Below the pieces are notes generated by a model. That model ran no database searches. It was not told the origin of the DNA and was given only the letters and a program-made list of their open reading frames with translations. From positions 3,038,001 through 3,102,000 of the forward strand of contig NZ_CP039291.1 of the NCBI RefSeq assembly GCF_004798685.1: 64,000 nucleotides of DNA. Direction: 5' to 3'. This DNA is from Cellulomonas shaoxiangyii. GTDB taxonomy: Bacteria > Actinomycetota > Actinomycetes > Actinomycetales > Cellulomonadaceae. The position numbers and the translations under genes were made by a program. This document shows positions 1-8,680 of the stretch, piece by piece; position 1 is the first letter of the stretch; the number at the start of each line of letters is the position of its first letter.

Positions 1-350
1 TGCACGACCAGGCGGGTTGGGTCGCCGCCGAGGCGAGCTCGCTCGGGACGCCCGTCGTGTGCCTCCCGCTCGGAGGGCCGCCGCTGCTCGCGGCGGACAA
101 CGCGCGCGTCGTGCCGCTCGACGGCGACGTGCCGGCCGCGCTCGCGGCGGCGGTGCGCGGCACGCTCGACCGGCCCGGGCACCCGCACGACCGGTGGCGC
201 GCCGACCGGCTCGTCCGGCTCGTCGACGCCTGGTACGCACGGGCGGTCCGCTCAGCCGGCGACCGGGGCGAGCACCCGGCGGCGGGCCAGGTCGCGCCGC
301 ACGTACCAGGCGTTGGGGACGACCTGGCACACGAGCACGGAGACGGCTGA
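1..350 (+). CDS. glycosyltransferase, C-terminal fragment (5' end outside window)
   Basis: The frame is open from the left edge and ends at TGA 348-350. The visible residues look like the end of a GT-B glycosyltransferase: the phrase EASSLGTPVVCLPLGGPP followed by an ADNARVVPL segment is where such enzymes bind the nucleotide-sugar donor. The likely role is adding a sugar to the surface polysaccharide made by the following cluster. The last 33 codons run over the 3' end of the convergent flippase gene and look compositionally random, so the functional domain probably ends near position 250. The donor and acceptor cannot be inferred from this fragment. Confidence 0.55.
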   Translation, partial: HDQAGWVAAEASSLGTPVVCLPLGGPPLLAADNARVVPLDGDVPAALAAAVRGTLDRPGHPHDRWRADRLVRLVDAWYARAVRSAGDRGEHPAAGQVAPHVPGVGDDLAHEHGDG

Positions 351-1589
351 GCCGAGGACGGGACCGGCCGCGCCGAGCGGCGCGATCAGCACCCAGGACA
401 GTCCGAGGTTGAGCGGCACCATCGCGACGATCGGCGCCACCTGGAACCGCAGGCCCGCGGCATCGGTCATGTACATGCCCAGCGGGTACTTCGCCGCCTG
501 CACGACGACGAAGAGCACGAAGGACGCAGCGAGCGGCGTGCTCAGCTCGATCTTGCCCTGGGTGATGAGCTGCGTGACGACGGGCAGGACGAGCCACAGG
601 AGCAGACCGAGCGCGGTCGCGAGGGCGGTGAAGACCGCCGCCGGGCGGGCAGGGCTCTCGACCTTCCCCGCGGCCCGCGCCCGCGCGTAGACGGGCCACA
701 GCGCGACGCCCGCCGCGGCGACGACCTGGTTGATCAGGCCGAACGTCTGCGACCCGAGGTTGTACTCGGCGAGCTCGGCCGTGCCGGCGAGGTGGCTGAG
801 CAGCAGGCGGTCGGTCTGCATGGCCATCGGCAGCGCGATCATCTGGACGAGCATCGGCCATGCGACGTCGACCACCCTGGCGCCAGGGACGGCACGCAGG
901 CGCGGCACGTCGCGCGCGGCAGCCGTCACCTGGGGCGAGAGCAGCCGCGCGGCGAGCACCAGGCTGACCAGCGCGACGGTGGCGTTGGCGACGTAGGAGA
1001 AGACGGCGACGTACGGCCCGAACGACCACGCGAGCGCGACGGACGCCGCGACGCCTCCGAGGACGAGCGGCGACGCGATCCCCCCGAGCGCGGTCTGCTG
1101 CGCGGTCCGGCCGAGCGCCACGAGCACGCGCTGCCCCACGCCGAGCGGGAGGGCGACCGCGAAGACGAGGAGGCACACGGTCGCGGCCACCGCGCCGCGG
1201 TCCCCCATGAGCCCCTGGCCCAGCAGGGTCGGCCACCAGCCCAGGACGCCCGCGAGGACGGCGACCGTGGCGATGACCGTGGCCGAGACGAGGAGGATGC
1301 GGAACGCGCTCGTGATCGTGCGTCGCACCTCGCGGTCGGTGCGCGGGTGCGCCGCCGACGCGACGGCGTTGACGATGACGGCGGCGACGCCGAGGTCCGC
1401 GAACGGCATGAGACCCGTGAGGCCGGTGAGCAGGCCGTACTGGGCGAAGGCGTCGACGCCGTAGTGCTCGATGACGAGCCGGCTCGTCACGATGCCGGCG
1501 AGCCCGGCGACCCCCATGACGGCGACCTTGACGACCGCGGTCGAGCCGACCTGCCGGACGGCCGACCGCTCGCGCTCAACCTGCGTCAC
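252..1589 (-). CDS. polysaccharide flippase (MATE/Wzx-like, MOP superfamily)
   Basis: A 445-residue integral membrane protein made almost entirely of hydrophobic segments, about 12 to 14 of them, with the charged N-terminus and the G-ITSRL / GL-PFADLG pattern of O-antigen and exopolysaccharide flippases. Such proteins move lipid-linked repeat units across the cytoplasmic membrane. The start is the GTG at 1587-1589: it overlaps the TGA of the upstream glycosyltransferase as GTGA and has a strong GAGGAGG ribosome-binding site just before it. A longer reading to 1709 would lie wholly inside that upstream gene. It is the last gene of its part of the minus-strand cluster and its 3' end overlaps the convergent gene by 99 nt. 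Confidence 0.8.
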   Translation of the reverse strand: MTQVERERSAVRQVGSTAVVKVAVMGVAGLAGIVTSRLVIEHYGVDAFAQYGLLTGLTGLMPFADLGVAAVIVNAVASAAHPRTDREVRRTITSAFRILLVSATVIATVAVLAGVLGWWPTLLGQGLMGDRGAVAATVCLLVFAVALPLGVGQRVLVALGRTAQQTALGGIASPLVLGGVAASVALAWSFGPYVAVFSYVANATVALVSLVLAARLLSPQVTAAARDVPRLRAVPGARVVDVAWPMLVQMIALPMAMQTDRLLLSHLAGTAELAEYNLGSQTFGLINQVVAAAGVALWPVYARARAAGKVESPARPAAVFTALATALGLLLWLVLPVVTQLITQGKIELSTPLAASFVLFVVVQAAKYPLGMYMTDAAGLRFQVAPIVAMVPLNLGLSWVLIAPLGAAGPVLGSAVSVLVCQVVPNAWYVRRDLARRRVLAPVAG

Positions 1590-2623
1590 GCGCCCTCCTC
1601 GGCCCGTGCCCCGGCCAGCGCGACCCGTGCACGACCGGACGACGTGCGCCGGTACTGCACGTAGCGCGCGCCCACCACGGCGGCGAGCGCTCCGAGCCCT
1701 CGTGAGCACACCGCGACACCGCGCGCCTGCAGGGCGGGCCGACGGGCCACCGTGCCCGCCGCCGCGGCGAGCGTCCCGACGACGACCCGGCCGAGCGCGG
1801 GCACCCCGTACCGCAGCCGCGCGGCGACCCCCGCCAGGGCCCCCTGAGCCAGCCCGACCGACGCACCGACGCTGACGTTACCCTGGGCGAACCGGCGCCG
1901 TACGACGTACGCCCGGGTCATCCGATCGCGGGGCACCCTGTCCACCACGCGCGCCTGCGCGCACCAGACGATCTCCTCGCCGGCGGCGACGAGAGCCCGT
2001 GTGAATCGCGTGTCCTCTCCGCCTGCGAGCCCGATCGACGTGTCGAACGCCAGCCCGTGCCGGCGCACGGAGGCGAGGTCGAGCAGGAGGTTGTTGGTCG
2101 CCGCGGCCGGTACGCGGTCGCCCGTCACGAGGCCGCGGCTGTGCGCGCGGGCGTAGAAGCCGCCGGCGACGATCCAGGGGTCGAGCTCGCCGTCGTACAC
2201 GGACACGACGGGACCCGTGACGGCGGCGACGCGCTCCCGGCGCCACGTGTCGACGAGGTGCGCGAGCCAGCCCGGCTCGGGGACCTCGTCGTCGTCGAGG
2301 AAGACCAGGGCGTCCGACCGGGAGCTCTCCGCGAGTGCACGCTCACGCGCGACGGCGATCCCGGGCCGCGGCTCGGCGACGTACCTCACCTCCGGGTCCT
2401 CTCGCTCCGCCACGACGGCCGACGCGCCACCGGCGGGGTCGTTGTCGACGACGAGCACCTCCGCCGACGTACCCGCGGCGGCCAGCTCGCCGACCTGCTC
2501 GCAGAGCCGCGGCAGGAGCGCACGCAGCATGTCGTTGCGGCGGAACGTGAGGACCGCGACGGTGAGCACGGGCACGGGAGCGCCTTCCTGTCCAGGGGGT
2601 TCGTGGTCCGGGCGCGTGGTCAC
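1586..2623 (-). CDS. family 2 glycosyltransferase
   Basis: A GT-A fold glycosyltransferase of 345 residues if it starts at GTG 2623. The N-terminal VAVLTFRRNDML strand and the DDDE acidic motif near residues 110-113 are the nucleotide-sugar and metal-binding signatures of family 2. The C-terminal 90 residues are hydrophobic and basic and may contact the membrane. A second possible start is GTG 2575, which has GGAAGG 8 nt upstream and would give 329 residues without losing the catalytic domain. Its TGA overlaps the GTG of the flippase gene, so the two are probably translationally coupled. The sugar transferred is unknown. Confidence 0.8.
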   Translation of the reverse strand: MTTRPDHEPPGQEGAPVPVLTVAVLTFRRNDMLRALLPRLCEQVGELAAAGTSAEVLVVDNDPAGGASAVVAEREDPEVRYVAEPRPGIAVARERALAESSRSDALVFLDDDEVPEPGWLAHLVDTWRRERVAAVTGPVVSVYDGELDPWIVAGGFYARAHSRGLVTGDRVPAAATNNLLLDLASVRRHGLAFDTSIGLAGGEDTRFTRALVAAGEEIVWCAQARVVDRVPRDRMTRAYVVRRRFAQGNVSVGASVGLAQGALAGVAARLRYGVPALGRVVVGTLAAAAGTVARRPALQARGVAVCSRGLGALAAVVGARYVQYRRTSSGRARVALAGARAEEGA

Positions 2624-2694
2624 GGGCGCCCCCGGCGGCGCGGGCCGCCCGGTAGCGTCGGCGCGACCGCCAACCGACGTCCCGAGGAGAGCCC

Positions 2695-3729
2695 GTGCCC
2701 GCGACCGCCGGTCGACCGATCCGCGTGCTCCAGCCGTTCGGCCGGATCCGTCCGACGACGAACCCGTACATCGCGATGCTGCACGCGGCGCTCGAGCGGA
2801 CGGCAGGTGTGGAGCCCGTGCTCTTCTCCTACCCGCGGGCCCTGGTCGGCCGGTACGACGTCGTCCACCTGCACTGGCCGGAGACCCGGCTCGGCGGGCG
2901 CGGCCCGGTGCGGCGGGCGCTGCGCCTCGTCCTCGCCTACGCGTTCTGGGCGCGCCTCCGGCTGACCCGCACGCCGGTCGTGCGGACCGTGCACAACCTC
3001 GAGCTGCCGTCGGGGCTCGGCCGGCTCGACTACGCGTGGCTGCGGCTGCTCGAGCGGGCCACCACGCTGCACGTCGTGCTCAACGAGACCACGCCGCCGA
3101 CGGGCCGCCCGTCGGTCACGGTCCTGCACGGGCACTACCGGGACTGGTTCCGCGAGACCGAGCGCACCGACGCCGTCCCCGGGCAGGTGACGTACGCCGG
3201 GCTGGTGCGCCGCTACAAGAACGTGGTCGGCCTCGTCCGCGCGTTCCGCGACGCGCACGCGGTGGACCCGTCCCTCAGCCTGCTCGTGGCCGGCAACCCG
3301 TCGGGGCCCGACCTCGAGGCCGAGGTCCGGGCCGCGGCGCACGGCGCCGACGCGATCCGGCTCGACCTGCGCTTCCTCGACGACGCGGACCTCGTGCGCG
3401 CGGTGACGTCCGGTGAGCTGGTCGTCCTGCCGTACCTGCACATGCACAACTCGGGGACCGTGCTCCTCGCGCTCTCGCTCGACCGCCCGGTGCTCGTGCC
3501 CGACAACGAGGCGAACCGAGCGCTCGCGCAAGAGGTCGGCCCGGGCTGGGTCCTGACCTTCGAGGGCGAGCTCGGGGCGGCGGCGATCCGCCGGGCGCTC
3601 GACGAGGCACGCGGTCCGCGGGCGCGACGGCCGGACCTGTCGCGGCGGGAGTGGGACGACGCAGGAGTCGCGCACCGGGAGGCCTACCACGAGGCGCTGC
3701 GGCTACGCCGCGGCACGCGGACGCTCTGA
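2695..3729 (+). CDS. GT-B glycosyltransferase
   Basis: A 344-residue protein starting at GTG 2695 with GAGGAGA 4-5 nt upstream. The layout is that of a GT-B enzyme: an N-terminal half with RVLQPFGR and YDVVHLHWPE, then a C-terminal Rossmann half with VTYAGLVRRYKNVVGLVRAF and a donor-binding stretch ending in SLDRPVLVPDNEANR. The likely role is a sugar transfer in surface-polysaccharide assembly. It is the only plus-strand gene inside the cluster apart from the partial one at the left edge, lies 71 nt from the divergent family 2 enzyme, and overlaps the next convergent gene by 27 nt at its 3' end. Donor and linkage are unknown. Confidence 0.75.
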   Translation: MPATAGRPIRVLQPFGRIRPTTNPYIAMLHAALERTAGVEPVLFSYPRALVGRYDVVHLHWPETRLGGRGPVRRALRLVLAYAFWARLRLTRTPVVRTVHNLELPSGLGRLDYAWLRLLERATTLHVVLNETTPPTGRPSVTVLHGHYRDWFRETERTDAVPGQVTYAGLVRRYKNVVGLVRAFRDAHAVDPSLSLLVAGNPSGPDLEAEVRAAAHGADAIRLDLRFLDDADLVRAVTSGELVVLPYLHMHNSGTVLLALSLDRPVLVPDNEANRALAQEVGPGWVLTFEGELGAAAIRRALDEARGPRARRPDLSRREWDDAGVAHREAYHEALRLRRGTRTL

Positions 3730-4668
3730 CGTCGGGCCGACCGCCACGCGGGTGCCGGCTGCGCGCAGGGCCCGGCGTCCGTCCCGCACGCCGCGGAACG
3801 TCGCCCGCCACGGCGCCACCGACGTGAGGAGCTGGCGCCGCCCGCCCTGCAGGACGACCGACCGCACCGCGCGCGGCGTCGTGCGCCACCACCGCCGCCG
3901 GTCCGCCGGCTCGAGCCGCAGCGCCGCGTGGAGCAGCCGGTTGCGGATGTTGAAGTAGTAGTAGGTCTCGGACTTGGCCCGGCCGGTGCGCCCCTGCGTG
4001 CCACCCTCGTCGTGCACCGCCGTGACCTCGGCGGCGACGACGAGCCGGGCGCCGGCCTCCTGCGCGCGCACCGACAGGTCCACGTCCTCCCAGTACAGGA
4101 AGTAGTCCTCGGCGAACCCGCCGACCCGCTGCCAGAGCGTCACGTCGAACGCCAGGCAGGCGCCGGAGAGCCACTCGACGTACGGACGGCCGTCCGACGG
4201 GTCGGGCCGCCGCGTGCTCGACCGCATCGTCCCGTCGTCGAGGAGCAGGTCGGTCGTCGACGCGGCGAACGGCTGACCGGACGGCGCGAGGACCCGCGGG
4301 GCGACGAGCGCGTCCGGGTCCTCGACCGTGCGGGCGACGAGTCGCGCGACGTCGTCGGGGTCGAGCGCGAGGTCCGGGTTGAGCAGGACGACGTGCGTCG
4401 CGCCGGCCAGCACGGCGCGCGCGACGCCGAGGTTCGCGCCGACGCCGAAGCCGACGTTGCCGTCCGGCTCGACGACCTCCCACCCGTGGCGTCCCACGAG
4501 CGCGCGGACCGCGGCCCGCTCGTCGGCGCTCGACCAGCTGTCGACGACGACGGCGGACGTGCCCGGGGCCGACGCGGTGCGTGCGAAGTTCTCCGCGAGC
4601 AGCGCGGACGAGCCGTAGCTCACGACGACGAGCGCCGTGCGGGGGGCCGCGCGGACCTCAGGCGACAC
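3703..4668 (-). CDS. family 2 glycosyltransferase, rhamnosyltransferase-like
   Basis: A 321-residue GT-A enzyme. TALVVVSYGSS is the first nucleotide-binding strand, VVLLNPDLALDPDDV carries the acidic motif, and the ACLAFDVTLW to GGFAEDYFLYWEDVDL segment is the acceptor/base region typical of rhamnosyltransferases and related enzymes. The start is GTG 4666-4668, inside the last codons of the upstream glycosyltransferase (11-nt overlap). The open frame continues upstream to 4953, but that part is antisense-type sequence lying within the neighbour. The ribosome-binding site is weak, consistent with coupling to the upstream gene. The 3' end overlaps the convergent GT-B gene. Confidence 0.8.
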   Translation of the reverse strand: MSPEVRAAPRTALVVVSYGSSALLAENFARTASAPGTSAVVVDSWSSADERAAVRALVGRHGWEVVEPDGNVGFGVGANLGVARAVLAGATHVVLLNPDLALDPDDVARLVARTVEDPDALVAPRVLAPSGQPFAASTTDLLLDDGTMRSSTRRPDPSDGRPYVEWLSGACLAFDVTLWQRVGGFAEDYFLYWEDVDLSVRAQEAGARLVVAAEVTAVHDEGGTQGRTGRAKSETYYYFNIRNRLLHAALRLEPADRRRWWRTTPRAVRSVVLQGGRRQLLTSVAPWRATFRGVRDGRRALRAAGTRVAVGPTSERPRAAA

Positions 4669-5746
4669 GGCGTCGTCCCCGGTGGAGCGCGGCAGCGGTG
4701 TCGCGCAGGGCCGTTGCGGCGGCGTCCCAGCCCGGCGGGGGGACGACGGTGCGCCGCCCCCGGGCGAGCTCCTGCCTGATCGCGGTCGCGGTGGCGTCGA
4801 CGTCGAGCGGGTCGACGAGGCGCGCGTGCGCGCCGACGGTCTCCCGGAACACGCCGATGTCGCTCGCGACGACGGGGGTGCCGAACGCCAGCGCCTCGAC
4901 GGGCGGGAGGCCGAAGCCCTCGTCGAGGGAGAGGAAGACGAAGAGCGCGGCATGCCGGTAGAGCCACGCCAGCTCCCTGTCGGCGACGTGCCCGGTCAGG
5001 ACGACGGCCCCGTCGTCGATCGCGCGGCGGGCCTCGGGCCCGAACCCCGGGCCACGCCCGTCGGGGCCGCCGACCACGACGAGGGGCCGCGCGGGGCCGA
5101 CCTCGCCGCTGCGGACCGCGGCCGCGATCACGGTGCCGAGGTTCTTGCGCACGTTGAGCCGACCGACGGTGAGGACGAAGTCGTCGACGCCCGCGAGCGC
5201 GGCCGGGCGTACCGGGGACAGGCTCGTGAGGCGCGGGTCGGGCGCGATCCCGATGGGGCGGACGTGCCCCACCCGCCGGTTGAGCCGCTCGATGCGGTGC
5301 GCCTCGTGCGCCGAGGACGTGAGCACCGCGCCGGCCCGCGGCAGCAGGGCCGTGACGGGCGCCAGGTAGAGCCGCTCGGCCGGCGTGAACCACTCCGGGT
5401 GCTCCTGGAAGAGCACGTCGTGCAGGAAGACCACGCTCGGCACGCCCCACGGGACGAAGTTGTGCGTCACCGCGACGTCGGCCCGTGCGCGACGCAGCAC
5501 GGACGGGTACTCCGTCATGACCGCGACGCCGTGGGGCCGCCGGCGCACGCCGACGAGCTCGACGCCCGGCGGCACGTCGTCGCGGACCGCCTCCAGGTGC
5601 TCGGTGGGCACCGCGAGGACCAGCTCGTCCTCCGGGTGCGTGCGGGCCCACGCCCGCACGAGCTCGCGCTGGACGAGCGCGTTCGACGGGGGCCCCTCGT
5701 GCCACCAGTAGCCGTCGAGGAGCGCCCGCACCGGGCCGTGCGCCAT
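4658..5746 (-). CDS. family 4 glycosyltransferase
   Basis: A 362-residue GT-B enzyme of the GT4 group. The C-terminal half has LTVGRLNVRKNL, then VLTGHVADRELAWLYRHA and the E-x7-E donor motif SLDEGFGLPPVEALAFG, all characteristic of retaining mannosyl- and glucosyltransferases. The start ATG 5744-5746 shares its A with the stop of the upstream gene (TGATG), which indicates translational re-initiation. A longer open frame to 6574 lies in the neighbouring gene and is not real. The exact sugar is not predictable from sequence. Confidence 0.85.
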   Translation of the reverse strand: MAHGPVRALLDGYWWHEGPPSNALVQRELVRAWARTHPEDELVLAVPTEHLEAVRDDVPPGVELVGVRRRPHGVAVMTEYPSVLRRARADVAVTHNFVPWGVPSVVFLHDVLFQEHPEWFTPAERLYLAPVTALLPRAGAVLTSSAHEAHRIERLNRRVGHVRPIGIAPDPRLTSLSPVRPAALAGVDDFVLTVGRLNVRKNLGTVIAAAVRSGEVGPARPLVVVGGPDGRGPGFGPEARRAIDDGAVVLTGHVADRELAWLYRHAALFVFLSLDEGFGLPPVEALAFGTPVVASDIGVFRETVGAHARLVDPLDVDATATAIRQELARGRRTVVPPPGWDAAATALRDTAAALHRGRRRVA

Positions 5747-6723
5747 CACGCCCCCACCCGCTCGCGCACGCGACGGGCGAGGCGTGCCGGGGCCTCGCGT
5801 GCGCGCTTGGCCCACACCTGCCGGCCGAAGAACCGCCGGTAGTCGTCGACGTACGCGCGGGCCGCCGCCGCGTCGGTGAACAGCCCGGCGCCCGCCCAGA
5901 ACGCGCAGAGCGCCGCCGTGGCGTCGTCGTCCATCCGCACGAGCGCCGTGCGGTGGACGGAGAGGACGGGCAGACCCGAGCCGGCGGCCCGCACGGCCTC
6001 GTCGACCGCCGCCCGCGTCGGCCGCCCGGGCCACACCGTCGGACAGCCCGGCTGGTCCTCGGCGTAGATGCTCGACCGGTCCACGTGCCGCCACGTGAGC
6101 CAGGCGGCGTAGAGCGCGAACTCCGTGACGTCGTGCCGGACGAAGGCCCGTTCGAACGTCGTGCCGTCCCGGCGCTCGACCTCGTCGAGCAGGCCGAGGA
6201 CCTCCTGCGTGTGCAGGACGAACGGCGTCACGGTGGCCGGGAAGTGCGCCAGGTGGTCGCCGGCGTCGAGCCCGAAGTACGCCAGTGCCCGCTCGACGGA
6301 CGGCCGCAGCGGGTGGTGCGTGTAGGGGTGCGCGCCGACGCGGGAGCGCCCGTCGGGGCCGCGCAGGTAGCCGGCCTCGAGCGGGCGGACGACGACGTTC
6401 TTCGCGTCCAGCGCGACGTAGCGGTCGGTGCGCACGTGCCGGGCGACCGCGAGCTTGAGCACCTGCTGGCTCGTCCAGCCGAGTGCCGTCACCGGGGGCG
6501 CGACGTCGCGCGCGGCGACGACGTCGACCCGCGGTGCGTGGACGCCGTACGCGGTGACGATCGCGTCCCGCCACCGCGCCGGGATGCCGTGCCGGGTGTT
6601 GTCGAGGACGAGGACCCGCTCGACGAGCTCGGGAGCGACGTGCCGTGCGAACGACCGCGCCTGCAGCTCGAGGAGCGGGAGCTCGAGCTCGAAGACGACG
6701 GGGACGAAGGTGTCGCCGCTCAT
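5746..6723 (-). CDS. DUF6492-like protein, probable sugar-transfer enzyme
   Basis: A 325-residue soluble protein beginning MSGDTFVPVVFELELPLLELQARS. An N-terminal Rossmann-like half carries VLVLDNT and a YVALDAKN segment, which places an Asp-containing motif where GT-A enzymes bind metal. This resembles the DUF6492 family seen in surface-polysaccharide loci, though family membership was judged by eye only. The start overlaps the upstream stop as ATGA, and the stop shares a base with the next gene's ATG, so it is locked into the chain. A glycosyltransferase or related role is inferred from fold-like features and context. Confidence 0.6.
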   Translation of the reverse strand: MSGDTFVPVVFELELPLLELQARSFARHVAPELVERVLVLDNTRHGIPARWRDAIVTAYGVHAPRVDVVAARDVAPPVTALGWTSQQVLKLAVARHVRTDRYVALDAKNVVVRPLEAGYLRGPDGRSRVGAHPYTHHPLRPSVERALAYFGLDAGDHLAHFPATVTPFVLHTQEVLGLLDEVERRDGTTFERAFVRHDVTEFALYAAWLTWRHVDRSSIYAEDQPGCPTVWPGRPTRAAVDEAVRAAGSGLPVLSVHRTALVRMDDDATAALCAFWAGAGLFTDAAAARAYVDDYRRFFGRQVWAKRAREAPARLARRVRERVGA

Positions 6724-7493
6724 GGCGCCGACCCGCGACCCAGTGAGCGGACGTCCCGGAACCACTTCGGCAGCGCGAGGGCGAGGAAGCCGGCCGTGCC
6801 GAGGGTGAGGACGCCCAGCACCGGGACGAACACCTGCGGCAGCCCGTAGAGCAGGAACGCCAGGCACAGGACGCCGTAGTCGGTGGGAAGCACGAGCACC
6901 GGGCGCAGCCACGGCAGCCGCCCGCCCGTCGGGGCCCGCGACACGACGCCGTGCGCGCGGCGCAGCTGCTCGGTGAGCATCATCCCGAAGAAGAGGACCG
7001 ACCCGACGACCGCGTTGGCCAGCGGCACGAGCAGCCACGGCACGTCCACGGCCTCGAACCGGTAGAGGCCGACGGCGAGCGCGAGCGGCAGGGCGACGAC
7101 CTTGGTCGCGTCGACCATGTGGTCCAGCCACTCCCCCGCGCTCGAGCCGGTGCCGGTGAGCCGGGCGACCTGACCGTCCGCGGAGTCGAAGGCGTACCCG
7201 AGGACGAGGAGGAGGCACACGCCCACCGCCGTCCCCCACGACGGCGGGACGAGGGCGAGGAGCGCGACGGCGCTGAACGTGCACAGCGCGCTGACGCCGG
7301 TGACGGCGTTCGGCGTGAGACCGCGCCGGTAGGCCCACGCCGCGAGCACGCGACCGAGTCGGCGGTTGACGAACCGCGAGTACGCGGGTGCGCTGCGGGC
7401 CGCGCCCTTCTGCGCGGCACCCAGCCGGTCGAGGGTCTGCCGGAAGGTCTCCCGGCCGACGGGCGCCGAGCGGTCGGTCGTGGTGCCGGTCAC
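6720..7493 (-). CDS. CDP-alcohol phosphatidyltransferase family protein
   Basis: A 257-residue membrane protein with about six hydrophobic segments. The CDP-alcohol phosphotransferase signature D-x2-DG-x2-AR-x8-G-x3-D-x3-D is complete: D103, D106-G107, A110-R111, G120, D124 and D128. Such enzymes move a phospho-alcohol or diacylglycerol phosphate group from CDP to an alcohol acceptor in the membrane. The start GTG 7491-7493 overlaps the upstream stop as GTGA. In most genomes this family makes phospholipids; here it sits between glycosyltransferases and one gene away from a cytidylyltransferase, which suggests a role in decorating or anchoring the polysaccharide. Confidence 0.85.
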   Translation of the reverse strand: MTGTTTDRSAPVGRETFRQTLDRLGAAQKGAARSAPAYSRFVNRRLGRVLAAWAYRRGLTPNAVTGVSALCTFSAVALLALVPPSWGTAVGVCLLLVLGYAFDSADGQVARLTGTGSSAGEWLDHMVDATKVVALPLALAVGLYRFEAVDVPWLLVPLANAVVGSVLFFGMMLTEQLRRAHGVVSRAPTGGRLPWLRPVLVLPTDYGVLCLAFLLYGLPQVFVPVLGVLTLGTAGFLALALPKWFRDVRSLGRGSAP

Positions 7494-8680
7494 GGCGTGA
7501 CCTCCAGCGCGGGGACGGCCTCGAGGGTCGTCGCGCCGGCCGGCCGACGCCGCGCGGCTCGCTGCGGCCCGGGGGTGCGCCGCCCGGCGAGGTCGTGGAC
7601 GAGCTGCTCGTACCCGTCCGTCACGAGCTCCCAGTCGTAGTCGCGGGCGCGCTCGCGCAGGCGCGCGCCGCGGGCCGCGGTCGCGTCCGGGTCGGCCTCC
7701 GCGGCCGTGAGCACCCGCGCGACGTCGTCGACGTCCCGCACGTACACCCCGTCCTCCCCCAGCACCTCGCGGTTGAACGACACGTCGTACGCGACGGTCG
7801 CCGTGCCGGCGCCGATGGCGCGCAGCAGCGACGGGTTCGTGCCGCCGACCGAGTGCCCGTGCGCGTAGGTGAGCGCGTGCGCGTACAGCTGGTCGAGCAG
7901 GCGCTGGTCCCACACGCCGCCGAGGAACCGCACCCTCGGGTCGGCGCCGGCCAGCGCGTGCACGCGCTGCGTGTACGCGTCGGCGTACGGCGCGGACCCG
8001 ACCACGACCAGCGGCAGGCGTGCCGCGGACCGCACGTACCCGTCGACGAGCAGGTCGACGTGGTTCTCGGGCTCGAAGCGCGCGACGACCAGGTGGAACC
8101 CGCCGGGCGCCAGGCCGGCCGCGGTCAGGGCGTCGGTGTCCTGCGGTGCCAGCACCGGGGCCCCGTACGACAGCAGGGTCGTGGGCGCGCCGTACTCGGC
8201 GCGGTAGTAGTCCGCGATGCCGATGGCGTCCGCGATGAGCGCGTCGGACCAGCGCACGGCCCCCGTCTCCGCGAGCCGGTAGTACCGCCGCCCGGCCCCG
8301 CCCCACTTCGCGCGCATCCACTCGAGCCCGTCGACGTGCGTCGCGACGGGAACGCGCGCCGCCCGCAGCGCGGGCAGGAACGGCGCGTTCGCCGCGTTGA
8401 AGACCAGCGCGACGTCGGTGCGCCGCGCGAGCAGGTGCGCGAGGGACATGCCCGTGTGGCTCAGCGTCTCGAGCGAGCGGCGGCGCATCGCCGGCAGCGT
8501 GACGAGCTCCATGCCGAGGTGGGTCCGCTGCGGCGCCCCGACCGTCGTGCGGCAGTAGACCCGCACCCGGTGCCCGCGCTCGACGAGCCGGCGGCCGACC
8601 TCCTCGACCGCCGTCTCGAACCCGCCGTACCGCGCCGGGACGCCCCGCGTGCCCACCATCGCGACGTGGAGACCGCTCAC
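7490..8680 (-). CDS. glycosyltransferase with N-terminal DUF1972 domain (rhamnosyltransferase-like)
   Basis: A 396-residue GT-B enzyme. The N-terminus reads VAMVGTRGVPARYGGFET, the hallmark of the DUF1972 group of rhamnosyl- and related glycosyltransferases. The C-terminal half holds FHLVVARFEPENHVDLLVDG and HSVGGTNPSLLRAIGAG, the donor-binding region. The start is GTG 8678-8680, overlapping the cytidylyltransferase stop as GTGA; the stop in turn overlaps the CDP-alcohol transferase start. The first-sugar acceptor is probably the product of the priming transferase encoded two genes upstream, but this is inferred from order only. Confidence 0.85.
   Translation of the reverse strand: MSGLHVAMVGTRGVPARYGGFETAVEEVGRRLVERGHRVRVYCRTTVGAPQRTHLGMELVTLPAMRRRSLETLSHTGMSLAHLLARRTDVALVFNAANAPFLPALRAARVPVATHVDGLEWMRAKWGGAGRRYYRLAETGAVRWSDALIADAIGIADYYRAEYGAPTTLLSYGAPVLAPQDTDALTAAGLAPGGFHLVVARFEPENHVDLLVDGYVRSAARLPLVVVGSAPYADAYTQRVHALAGADPRVRFLGGVWDQRLLDQLYAHALTYAHGHSVGGTNPSLLRAIGAGTATVAYDVSFNREVLGEDGVYVRDVDDVARVLTAAEADPDATAARGARLRERARDYDWELVTDGYEQLVHDLAGRRTPGPQRAARRRPAGATTLEAVPALEVTP

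Noticed and set aside
4669..4953. Upstream extension of the rhamnosyltransferase-like gene
   Set aside because: The extra 95 codons are Ser/Arg/Pro-rich and lie within the coding sequence of the preceding gene; the coupled GTG at 4668 fits the family length.
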